64,000 nucleotides of DNA, taken from the NCBI GenBank assembly GCA_965242565.1, contig OZ251457.1, forward strand, positions 2,480,001-2,544,000. The letters are read 5' to 3'. This document shows, one piece after another, positions 7,871 through 15,592 of this stretch. Below the pieces are notes generated by a model. It was not told the DNA's origin. It was given only the letters and a program-made list of their open reading frames with translations, and did not search any database. The translations under genes and the position numbers were made by a program. Each line of letters starts with the position of its first letter. The first letter of the stretch is position 1. The DNA comes from CATQGW01 sp965242565 (lineage in GTDB: Bacteria > Chloroflexota > Dehalococcoidia > Bin125).

Positions 7871-9429
7871 TGGGTGGCGTCCTGTAGTGGGCGGGCTTCG
7901 ATGATCGCCTGCACCAGTCCTTCAATGGTATGGACTGCGGCCTCAATGTGGACTGTCAAGCCGTTCGCACGGGCGGCGTCGCTGGTGGTGGGGCCGATCG
8001 AGGCGACTTCGACGCCGCCCAGCGCCTCCGACCCAACCTGCTCAATCAACCCCTGCACCGTGGAGGGCGAGGTGAACGTGATGGTGTCGATTTCGCCGGC
8101 GCGCAGGCGCTCGACCACCGCCGAATCCGCCGCCGCCGCGCGAACATCGTAGAGCGCGACATCGTCGACGAGCGCGCCGGAGGCGCGCAGGCCGTCGCTG
8201 AGCACGGCGGCGCCCTGCGCCGCCCGCGCCAGCAGGACGCGGCGTCCTGCGAGCGGCTTTCGGGGTTGGGCGCGCAACGCTTCAAGCAGCGCCGCCGAGG
8301 TGTGGGTGTCGGGGACGAGATCGGGGCGCAGGCCGCGCCGCTCCAGGGCGGCGGCGGTGGCCGGGCCGATCGCTGCGAGGCGGGTCCGGCCGAGGCTGCG
8401 GGCGTCGCCGCCCGCCTCGCGCAGGCGGGCGGCAAAGCGCTCGACGCCGTTGACGCTGGTGAAGACGAGGTCGTCGTAGCCGCCGCCGCGCAGCCGGGCG
8501 ATCGCGGCGCGGATCGGCCCGGGGTCGGCGTCAACCAGCTCAATCGCCGGCATCACGACCGGCTCCGCGCCCTGCGCGCGCAGCGGCGCGGCCAGCCCGT
8601 TGGCCTGGTGCGCGGGGCGGGTGACGAGGATGCGCCGCCCGGAGAGCGGGCGGCGGTCGAACCAGGCGAGCCGCTCGGCGAACGCCGCAACGCCGCCGAT
8701 GATCAGCGTCACGGGCGGGCGCAGATCAGCCGCTGCCATCGCCTCCGGCAGCTCGCCAAGCGCCGCCGACGCGACGCGCTGCCGCGGTGTGGAGGCCCGT
8801 TCCACGGCGGCGGCGGGCGTTCCCTGCGGTAGGCCGGCCGCAATCAATCGCTGCGCGACCCGCGACGCCGCGCGGGCGCCCATCAGCACGACGATCGTGC
8901 CGCCCGTCCGCGCGATCGCCCCCCAACCAATCGGCGCAGCCTCGTTCTCCGCTTCGCGCCCCGTCACCACCGTGAAGCTGGAGGCATGGCGGCGATCGGT
9001 GAGGGGGATGCCGGCGAAGGCGGGGGCAGCGGTGGCGGCGCTGACGCCGGGAATCAGCTCGAACGGCACGCCCGCAGCCCGCAGCGCCTCCGCCTCTTCG
9101 CCGCCGCGTCCGAAGACGAAGGGGTCGCCGCCCTTGAGCCGCACGACGCGCCGCCCCTGTTGCGCCTGCGCGACGAGCAGCGCGTTGATCGCGGCTTGCG
9201 CTGCGGTCGGGTCTGCGTCGCCCGGCAGCTTGCCGACATCGATGATCTCCGCGTCGGCGGGCGCTTCGGCGAGCAGCTCGCGCGGGATCAGGCGGTCGTG
9301 CAGCACCGCGTCGGCGCGGCGCAGCGCGTTGAGGCCGGCGACGGTGATCAGATCAGGATCGCCCGGCCCCGCGCCGACCAGACTGACGAAGCCTGTGCGG
9401 TCTGTGCGACCTGTGCGCCGCGCGGTCAT
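7867..9429 (-). CDS. cobA-hemD: Uroporphyrinogen-III C-methyltransferase / uroporphyrinogen-III synthase fusion
   Basis: A 520-aa bifunctional protein. Residues about 1-250 are a SAM-dependent tetrapyrrole methylase (FVSLVGAGPGDPDLIT, then VVRLKGGDPFVFGRGGEE and a GITDRR-like loop PLTDRRHAS). Residues from about 258 are HemD (GRRILVTRPAHQANGL, then FTSVNGVERFAARL and ITFTSPSTVQGL). It converts hydroxymethylbilane to uroporphyrinogen III and then to precorrin-2, feeding siroheme or cobalamin. The frame is open upstream through hemC, but the ATG at 9429 overlaps the hemC stop (ATGA) and matches family starts. Such fusions are known in Gram-positive and Chloroflexota genomes. Confidence 0.95.
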   Translation of the reverse strand: MTARRTGRTDRTGFVSLVGAGPGDPDLITVAGLNALRRADAVLHDRLIPRELLAEAPADAEIIDVGKLPGDADPTAAQAAINALLVAQAQQGRRVVRLKGGDPFVFGRGGEEAEALRAAGVPFELIPGVSAATAAPAFAGIPLTDRRHASSFTVVTGREAENEAAPIGWGAIARTGGTIVVLMGARAASRVAQRLIAAGLPQGTPAAAVERASTPRQRVASAALGELPEAMAAADLRPPVTLIIGGVAAFAERLAWFDRRPLSGRRILVTRPAHQANGLAAPLRAQGAEPVVMPAIELVDADPGPIRAAIARLRGGGYDDLVFTSVNGVERFAARLREAGGDARSLGRTRLAAIGPATAAALERRGLRPDLVPDTHTSAALLEALRAQPRKPLAGRRVLLARAAQGAAVLSDGLRASGALVDDVALYDVRAAAADSAVVERLRAGEIDTITFTSPSTVQGLIEQVGSEALGGVEVASIGPTTSDAARANGLTVHIEAAVHTIEGLVQAIIEARPLQDATQ

Positions 9430-10358
9430 TGCTCGAGCTCCGCGAGCAGTTCGCGCCCGCCGCGCTCCAGCAGCGCCTCGCCGACTTCGCGGCCGAGCGG
9501 TTCGGCGTCGGCGTCGGGCGCGGAGCGTTGGACTTCGATGCGGCGCGAACCGTCGGGGCTGAGCAGGCGGGCGAGCAGCACGACTTCGCCGGCGCGGGCG
9601 TGCGCGAGGGCGGCGATCGGCAGACTGCAACCGACGCCCAGAGCGGCGAGGACGGCGCGTTCGGCGGTGACCGCGATCCGGGTCGGTGGGTGATCGCAGG
9701 TTGCCAGCAGCGAGCGCGCCGCAGCGTCGGCGGCGCGGCACTGGAGCGCGATCGCGCCCTGTCCGGGCGCGGGCAGCATCACGTCGGGCGGTAGCAATTC
9801 CGTCGCGGCGTCCGTGCGATCCAGGCGGATTAAGCCGGCCGCCGCCAGCAACAGCGCGTCCACCTCGCCGTCGGCCAGCTTGCGCAGGCGAGTGTCGACG
9901 TTGCCGCGGATGTCGGTGGGGATCAGGTCGGGCCGCCGGGCAAGCAGTTGGGCGGCGCGTCGGCGGCTGCCCGTGCCGACGCGGGCGGCGGGCGGCAGCG
10001 CGTCCAGCGCCGCGCCGTCTGTCGCGACCAGCGCATCGCGCAGATCGGCGCGCGGCAGGAAGGCCGCCAGCGCGGTCGCGGCGAGCGGCGACGAGGGCAC
10101 ATCCTTGGCCGAATGCACCGCGACATCGATCTTGCCGTCGAGCAGCGCCCGCTCGAGCGTCCGCACGAAGATCCCTTGCCCACCCAGCGTGTGCAGCGAT
10201 GTCGTGCGGTCGCGGTCGCCCTCGGACTCGATGATCAGCTGGTCGGTTTCGACGCCCTGCGCCGCGAGTGCCCGGGCCGCTTCGGTGGTCTGGGCGAGCG
10301 CCAGCGCGCTGCCCCGCGTGCCCAGCCGCAGCGTGCGCCCGATCATGCGATTAGTCAT
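9426..10358 (-). CDS. hemC: Hydroxymethylbilane synthase (porphobilinogen deaminase)
   Basis: A 310-aa HemC. The opening LRLGTRGSALALAQT, the catalytic-loop region HSAKDVPS, and the substrate-binding segments RRAAQLLARRPDL and IRGNVDTRLRKL are all present. The dipyrromethane cofactor Cys lies in ALGVGCSLPIAAL. The start at 10358 overlaps the upstream siroheme gene by 8 nt; an ATG four codons downstream is an alternative. The stop overlaps cobA-hemD by 4 nt. Confidence 0.96.
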   Translation of the reverse strand: MTNRMIGRTLRLGTRGSALALAQTTEAARALAAQGVETDQLIIESEGDRDRTTSLHTLGGQGIFVRTLERALLDGKIDVAVHSAKDVPSSPLAATALAAFLPRADLRDALVATDGAALDALPPAARVGTGSRRRAAQLLARRPDLIPTDIRGNVDTRLRKLADGEVDALLLAAAGLIRLDRTDAATELLPPDVMLPAPGQGAIALQCRAADAAARSLLATCDHPPTRIAVTAERAVLAALGVGCSLPIAALAHARAGEVVLLARLLSPDGSRRIEVQRSAPDADAEPLGREVGEALLERGGRELLAELEQ

Positions 10359-11058
10359 GCGAGCAGGGAGTTAGCTGCTCGCGCAGCGTCGGCGCTTCGG
10401 CGGCCAACAGCGTCGCGCCCAGGCGGGCGAGCAGGAGGGCCTTGGCCTGCCCGCGCCGACGCTGCGCGAGCAGCGCGCGCAGACGGCCGTCCATCGCGGC
10501 CTGCCAGGCGTCGGCGGGGATGGGGCGGAAGACGCGGCGTCGGCGCAGGTCGGCGCGTGTTTCGGCGACCAGGTCGGCGAGCGGAGCGGCGTCCTCGCTC
10601 AGATAGGCGGTCAGCTCCTCTCGCACCCGCCGGGCGATCGCGGGGCTGCCGCCGCCCGTCGAGACGGCGATCGTCAGGGGCGGCTCGCGCAGCACCGCCG
10701 GCAGGATGAAATCGCAGTTGGCCGGATCGTCGGCGGCGTTGAGCAGGATGCCGCGTCTGCGCGCCTCCGCCGAGAGTCCGGCGTTGGCCGCGGCGTCGCC
10801 CTCCGCCGCCATCACCAGGCTGAAGCCGGCCATGTCGCCCTCGCGGTAGCCGCGCGGCAGGTGGACGAGCTCGCCGGCGTCGCGCAGCGCCGCCAGCTCG
10901 GCGTTGAGCGTGGGCGCGGCGACGGTGATGTCGGCTTCGGCGTTGCGCAACCCGCGCACCTTTTCGGCAGCCAACGCGCCGCCGCCCACGACCAGCACGG
11001 ACCGCCCGCGCAGGTCAAGGAAGACCGGATACCACGCCCTCGCGTCGCTGCGGCTCAA
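10351..11058 (-). CDS. Precorrin-2 dehydrogenase / sirohydrochlorin ferrochelatase (CysG N-terminal type)
   Basis: A 235-aa stand-alone siroheme synthase of the Met8p/CysG-N family. It has a Rossmann motif VLVVGGGALAAEKVRGL after WYPVFLDLRGR, then NAADDPANCDFILPAVLREP and the STGGGSPAIARRVREEL segment that forms the dimer and active site. It oxidises precorrin-2 with NAD and may insert iron. It supplies the step after the CobA half of the fusion encoded two genes downstream. hemA and hemL are not in the window. Confidence 0.93.
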   Translation of the reverse strand: MSRSDARAWYPVFLDLRGRSVLVVGGGALAAEKVRGLRNAEADITVAAPTLNAELAALRDAGELVHLPRGYREGDMAGFSLVMAAEGDAAANAGLSAEARRRGILLNAADDPANCDFILPAVLREPPLTIAVSTGGGSPAIARRVREELTAYLSEDAAPLADLVAETRADLRRRRVFRPIPADAWQAAMDGRLRALLAQRRRGQAKALLLARLGATLLAAEAPTLREQLTPCSHD

Positions 11059-12005
11059 GCGAGCTCCAACTCAGCCAGCGCGATTCCCCGCTCGCCCTGC
11101 ACCGCGTAGAGCAGGTAGACGCGCTCGTCTTCGACGAAGATCGCGGGATCGCGCAGTTCGTTGACCGGGTTCGGGGCCCAGCCGCGCACCGAAGGCGCGA
11201 TCGGCAGCGACGCCCCCTCCAACTCCAACTCCGGGCGCAGCAGCTCCGCCGCCTCCCCCACGCGCCAGCGCGACCAGTCGTCCCACGCGCCGCCGGTCTC
11301 GATCGGCGAGACCAGAATTCGCTCGGGCGCTTCGCCCACCAACGTCCAGAAGACCCAGAGCGTGTCGCGCGCGTCGTCCGCCAGCAGCGCGCAGTGGCGC
11401 ATGTCGTCGCTGAACAGCTGGGGACCGTGCTCGAAATCGGTCAGCCCGTCGGCGGAGCGGCAGGGGATGCCGGGCATCGCCATCCCGATCCAGCCGTGTT
11501 CGCGGCGCAGCATGCGCAGATAGGAGTTGGCCAGCAGCTCCCCCGCCCCGACCGACTCGAAGCACAGCCCGTCTTTCGAGACCGCCGCCCGCGTGCGCTG
11601 GCGTCCGTCGGGCAGCGCGCCGTGGAAATACATCCGGATTTCGCGGCGCTGCTCATCCACATGCAGATCCGGCGAGGCGATGTGCGGATAGACCCAGCCG
11701 CGCTCGATGCCCGCAGCCACGCGCGGATCCTCGGTGTCGAACTCGGCCGGCGTGTGCGGGAACGGCGTCTGCTCCAGCCGCAGCGTGCCCGGCTCGTACA
11801 TCGCCCACGGCCCCGTCAGATCGTCCGCATAGGCCAGGCGGATATAGCGCCCGTGGTGATCGGCGAAGTAGAGCAGGTAGCGGCCCGGGGCGTTGGGCAG
11901 CCAGTGGGGCGCGCGAATCAGCGAGGGGCCGTTGATGTTGGCGCCCATGCGGGCGTCCATATCGGGGCGGATGATGGGGCCGTCGCCGAGTCGCCGCGCG
12001 CGCAT
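11055..12005 (-). CDS. Five-bladed beta-propeller, glycoside hydrolase-like protein
   Basis: A 316-aa protein with repeated propeller-type strands such as YLLYFADHHGRYIRLAYA, REIRMYFHGAL, DTLWVFWTLVGE and RVYLLYAVQGERGIALAEL. This resembles the GH43/GH32-like propellers annotated as hypothetical in Chloroflexota. Candidate acidic residues lie in DMDARMG, SPDLHVD and ELRDPAIF. It heads the heme operon with an ATGA overlap to the siroheme gene, although no tetrapyrrole role is known for the fold. There is no signal peptide. The substrate is unknown. Confidence 0.6.
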   Translation of the reverse strand: MRARRLGDGPIIRPDMDARMGANINGPSLIRAPHWLPNAPGRYLLYFADHHGRYIRLAYADDLTGPWAMYEPGTLRLEQTPFPHTPAEFDTEDPRVAAGIERGWVYPHIASPDLHVDEQRREIRMYFHGALPDGRQRTRAAVSKDGLCFESVGAGELLANSYLRMLRREHGWIGMAMPGIPCRSADGLTDFEHGPQLFSDDMRHCALLADDARDTLWVFWTLVGEAPERILVSPIETGGAWDDWSRWRVGEAAELLRPELELEGASLPIAPSVRGWAPNPVNELRDPAIFVEDERVYLLYAVQGERGIALAELELA

Positions 12006-12057
12006 CGTGCTTCTCCAATCCCCTCACCCCAATCCTAGTGCGCGATAGGCTGGCTTG

Positions 12058-12681
12058 ATGAGCCGCCTCAGCCTCCAGACGGGACCGCTGCGCGAACTGA
12101 TCGAAATGCTGATCCTCGGCCTGATCGTCTTCCTGCTCGCCCGCGAGGCGGTGCAGAACTTCCAGGTTGAGGGAAGCAGCATGGAACCCACGTTGAGCAA
12201 CGCCGACCTGGTGCTGGTCAACAAGATCGGCTACTGGGAGGTGGACCTCGGGCCCTTCGACGCGCTGCTGCCTGGACGCAGCAACGGCGACTTCCTGATG
12301 GGCGGCCCGGATCGCGGCTCGGTGATCATCTTTCGCCCCCCCTACCAGGACGACACGGACTACGTGAAGCGGGTGATCGGCTTACCGGGCGACACGGTGG
12401 AGGTGCGCGGCGGGCGGGTTTGGGTCAACGGCGTCCGCCTGCAGGAGTTCGACTACACCGCCGCGCCGCCCAACTACAGCTGGGGACCGGCGGAGGTGCC
12501 GCCGGAGCACTATTTCGTGCTCGGCGACAACCGCAACCGCAGCTCCGATTCGCACACCTTCGGGCCGATTCACGAGGATCAGATCGTGGGCGAGGTGATG
12601 CTGCGCTGGTTCCCCTTCAACAGCATCAGCGACGATATCAGTCGCCCGACCGTGGACGCGGCCGGCCAGGTGCTGCCGTGA
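12058..12681 (+). CDS. lepB: Signal peptidase I
   Basis: A 207-aa S26 signal peptidase with one N-terminal membrane segment (IEMLILGLIVFLLAREAV). The catalytic Ser lies in VEGSSMEPTL and the general-base Lys in DYVKRVIGLPGDTVEV. Box E, YFVLGDNRNRSSDS, is complete. It removes signal peptides from exported proteins such as the large secreted proteins in this window. ATG 12058 was preferred to a TTG one codon upstream. The stop is overlapped by the GTG start of pyrE. Confidence 0.96.
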   Translation: MSRLSLQTGPLRELIEMLILGLIVFLLAREAVQNFQVEGSSMEPTLSNADLVLVNKIGYWEVDLGPFDALLPGRSNGDFLMGGPDRGSVIIFRPPYQDDTDYVKRVIGLPGDTVEVRGGRVWVNGVRLQEFDYTAAPPNYSWGPAEVPPEHYFVLGDNRNRSSDSHTFGPIHEDQIVGEVMLRWFPFNSISDDISRPTVDAAGQVLP

Positions 12682-13268
12682 GCCGGGCGGCGAGTCGGGC
12701 AGAGGCGGCGCTGGCGTCGCTGCGCGAGGTCGGCGCGGTGCTGGAGGGGCATTTTCAGTACGCCTCGGGGCGGCACGGGCCGCTCTACGTGGAGAAGTTT
12801 CGGCTGTTGGAGCGCCCCGAAGTCACCGCGCGGCTCTGCGCGCAGATCGCCGACCGCTTCGCCGACGAGAACATCGAGCTGGTGGTGGGGCCGACCACGG
12901 GCGGGATTTTGCTGGCGCACGAGACGGCGCGCGGGCTGAGCACGCCGATGTTCTTCGCCGAGCGCGGCGAGCAGGGAGGCAGAGTGTTTGAGCGCGGCTT
13001 CGCGTTTCAGCCCGGGCAGCGGACGCTGGTGGTGGATGATGTGCTGACCACGGGCGGCTCGGTGCGCGAGACGATTGCGGCCGTACAGGCGGGCGGCGGC
13101 GAGCCGGTCGGGGTGGGGATCATCGTTGATCGCACGGATGGGGCGTCCGCACCCGGCGGCAAATTTGAGGGGCTGCCGTTTTTCGCCTGCATCGCTCTCG
13201 ATGTGCCCAGCTACGCCCCCGAAGACTGCCCGCTCTGCGCCGACGGCATCCCGCTGACCGTCACCTAA
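12678..13268 (+). CDS. pyrE: Orotate phosphoribosyltransferase
   Basis: A 196-aa PyrE that makes OMP from orotate and PRPP in pyrimidine synthesis. It has the family segments HFQYASGRHGPLYVEKFRLL and VVGPTTGGILLAHETAR, and the PRPP-binding motif TLVVDDVLTTGGSVRETI. The frame is open further upstream, but homology starts just after the GTG at 12678, which overlaps the lepB stop as GTGA. PyrE with the Cys-containing tail PEDCPLCADGIPL belongs to a common bacterial subgroup. Confidence 0.94.
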   Translation: MSRAASRAEAALASLREVGAVLEGHFQYASGRHGPLYVEKFRLLERPEVTARLCAQIADRFADENIELVVGPTTGGILLAHETARGLSTPMFFAERGEQGGRVFERGFAFQPGQRTLVVDDVLTTGGSVRETIAAVQAGGGEPVGVGIIVDRTDGASAPGGKFEGLPFFACIALDVPSYAPEDCPLCADGIPLTVT

Positions 13269-13293
13269 AGCCCACCCGCCAATCGGCGGCCGC

Positions 13294-13299
13294 TAAAAT
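13294..13299 (+). promoter_or_regulatory. Possible -10 box for the substrate-binding protein gene
   Basis: TAAAAT in the 52-nt gap between pyrE and the lipoprotein gene, 22 nt before its ATG. It is one of very few A/T runs in the area. The -35 region is not obvious. Confidence 0.3.
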
Positions 13300-13320
13300 T
13301 GAGCCGCGACGAGGTGCGGT

Positions 13321-15390
13321 ATGAGCGCTCGGCCTGAACGCCCGGAAGGTAGGCCGCGACTCCTGAGGCGGCAGCTCACGCGCCGCGAGCTGTTGGGTGC
13401 CGTGACGAGGGCGGGGATCGGGGCGAGCGGGCTGGCGTTGGTCGGCTGCAGCGGGGACGACGAGCCGGCGGTTGAGCGTCCGTCGGTGCGGGCGCTCGAG
13501 CAGGCGGAGGCGCAGCAGGACGAGCAAGAGCCGCAGGTGTTGGGCACGCACAGCCGAACGGAGTCGGCGCGGGCGTCGCAGGAGCAGGCCGCCGCCGATC
13601 AGGCGCGGCAAGCAGCGGGGCAGGAAGAGGCGGGGACGGGCGGGGCGGCGATCTTCGATCCTGTCGAGTGGCGGGAGCGATACCACTGGTCGAAGCTGAA
13701 GGACGCGCCCGGCAGCGGCGACGGCCCCGTTCGCGGCGGCACCCTCCACCTCAGCGCTCCGCACCCCCGGAACTGGAATCCGCTGACGCCGGCCGCTACC
13801 GGCGAGGGCCATTTGCTGCCGCTGGTCTACAGCCAGCTGGTCGCGCTCGCCGCCGATGATCACACCGATGTGCATCGCAACGTTATTGAAGGCCAGCTGG
13901 CCGAGACGTGGGAAATGCCGGACCCCGCCAGCGTCGTATTCGGCATTCGCAGGGGTGTTACCTGGCGGGACCAGCCGCCCACCGACGGCCGGGAGCTGAC
14001 CGCGGACGACGTCAAGATCGCGTGCGATGCGCTGCGAACGAGCGAAGCGACGTCCGCCCGGTCCTACGACGCAGTAGCGCGGATTGACGCCGACTCTCAA
14101 CGCAGCTCCGTGAGCATGCAGCTTTCCGAGCCGTTCGGCTACTGGCCCGTGAAAATGACCTCTCCGTGGCAAGTGATTCTGCCTCCAGAAGTTCTGGATC
14201 AGCCCGACCTTCTGTTTCCCGAACCTATGACGGCGGCGGCATCCTGGGGAACCGGACCATTCCATCTGGTCCCGTCAATACAACCGTTTCAGTGGCGTCT
14301 ACAGCGCAACAACGACTACTTCAAGCGCGACGATTCGGGGATGCCGCTGCCCTACCTGAACGCGGTCGCTGCGCACGACTACGCCCGAAGTGCGCTCGCC
14401 GTCGTGCAAGGCGCCTCGGGCGCGCGCGATCTCTGGTGGGACTGGGAACACGACGATCTGGATGCGATCTACCCGACCGGCGATGAAGAACTCAGGCGAG
14501 GCGCGGTCGACGCGCCCTCGGCCGTCGTCCAGGTGACGCCGCCGACGCCGGGCGGCGCTCCGTACTTCACGTATCGGTCGATGACGGCTCCGCCGTTCAA
14601 CGATACCCGCGTGCGCCTGGCGTTGTCCGCCGGACTGGATCGAGCGGCCATGACCGCCTCGCTTCACGGCGGCTTGGCAGCGCCGGATTGCGGCCAGAAC
14701 TGGACATTGGAGGTCGACGAGAGCACCGCCTCCGGCGTGCGCGAGTGGCCGTGGACGCTCGCCGAGCTGGGCAGTGCGTACAGCCATGATCCGGCCTCGG
14801 CGCGAGCGCTGCTACAGGCGGCCGGGTACGGCGCGAATAACCCGCTGACCGTCCGCATCGACGCGCCAGTGCAAGCGCCCGAGTTTGCAGACTACTTCCG
14901 CTGGCAGGCAGAGGCAGCCGAGACGGTGGCGGGGCAGTTCCGAACATCGCTCGGCGATGCGGCGCAGGTGGAACTGACGCATCGGATTGCGCGCTTCTTC
15001 GATGGTGGTCGGTTTGAGATAGAGCCGCAGGACGATGCCGATCTGATCGCCCGCCCGCGCGTCGGTGGGTACGCGCCCGACCCGGATGATCTCGTGTACC
15101 ACGGTATGCATACGGGCGGAGCGCTGAACGCGGCGCAGATCGCCGATGCCGACGTGGACCGCTGGAGCGCCGACCTGCGCGCTGCCGCCGACCCGGCTCG
15201 CAGGTCGGCGCTGCTGGAGCAAATTCGACGGCGCGAGAGCGAGCAGGCGTGGCGGCTCTTCCTCGTCAACCCGTACGGGGTCCAGCTGCGGAAGCCGTCG
15301 GTGCATAACCTCGTATGCACCTACGCCGCAAAGAGGGCGCATGAAATCCCGGCGCACCTGGAACGGGTGTGGAAACTGGACACTGCTTGA
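13321..15390 (+). CDS. Tat-exported lipoprotein, peptide/nickel-type ABC substrate-binding protein
   Basis: A 689-aa SBP_bac_5 family protein. The N-terminus RRQLTRRELLGAVTRAG combines a twin-arginine-like motif with a lipobox-like LALVGCS (Cys43), so it is probably exported folded and lipid-anchored. Residues about 60-105 form a Gln/Glu/Ala linker, then the binding domain begins (GGTLHLSAPHPRNWNPLTP, EGQLAETWEMPD). ADDVKIACDAL and the RVRLALSAGLDRAAMT segment are typical. It stands alone without permease genes. Its central part is less C-biased than its neighbours. Confidence 0.88.
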   Translation: MSARPERPEGRPRLLRRQLTRRELLGAVTRAGIGASGLALVGCSGDDEPAVERPSVRALEQAEAQQDEQEPQVLGTHSRTESARASQEQAAADQARQAAGQEEAGTGGAAIFDPVEWRERYHWSKLKDAPGSGDGPVRGGTLHLSAPHPRNWNPLTPAATGEGHLLPLVYSQLVALAADDHTDVHRNVIEGQLAETWEMPDPASVVFGIRRGVTWRDQPPTDGRELTADDVKIACDALRTSEATSARSYDAVARIDADSQRSSVSMQLSEPFGYWPVKMTSPWQVILPPEVLDQPDLLFPEPMTAAASWGTGPFHLVPSIQPFQWRLQRNNDYFKRDDSGMPLPYLNAVAAHDYARSALAVVQGASGARDLWWDWEHDDLDAIYPTGDEELRRGAVDAPSAVVQVTPPTPGGAPYFTYRSMTAPPFNDTRVRLALSAGLDRAAMTASLHGGLAAPDCGQNWTLEVDESTASGVREWPWTLAELGSAYSHDPASARALLQAAGYGANNPLTVRIDAPVQAPEFADYFRWQAEAAETVAGQFRTSLGDAAQVELTHRIARFFDGGRFEIEPQDDADLIARPRVGGYAPDPDDLVYHGMHTGGALNAAQIADADVDRWSADLRAAADPARRSALLEQIRRRESEQAWRLFLVNPYGVQLRKPSVHNLVCTYAAKRAHEIPAHLERVWKLDTA

Positions 15391-15468
15391 GCGCCTGTAA
15401 GCGGCGGCGGCTCGGCAGTTGGAGCGGGCATGGTTGGGCGGGTAGTCGAGGGTTCACGCTGTGAGTGA

Positions 15469-15590
15469 GGTTGGGTTTGGGTTCCCGCTCGGGGGCGGGA
15501 ACGACGGAAGAGGAGGGCGGGAATGACGGGGAGGAAGGCGGCGGGAGTGACGGGAAAAGGGCGGCGGGCATGTAACGGAGAGGCGGGCGC
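15469..15590. repeat. Palindromic repeat cluster in reverse orientation
   Basis: Lies in the 202-nt gap between two convergent genes. GGTTGGGTTTGGG (the reverse of the AAACCCAACCCC tail) runs into a perfect hairpin GTTCCCGC-TCGGGG-GCGGGAAC at 15481-15502. Half-sites GGCGGGAATGACGG, GGCGGGAGTGACGG and GGCGGGCATG follow. It probably acts as a bidirectional terminator-like structure. No gene is seen. Confidence 0.65.
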
Positions 15591-15592
15591 GA

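Noticed and set aside
7867..9741. 624-aa version of the cobA-hemD fusion
   Set aside because: The first 104 residues are an Arg-rich shadow of hemC; the ATGA overlap and homology set the start at 9429.
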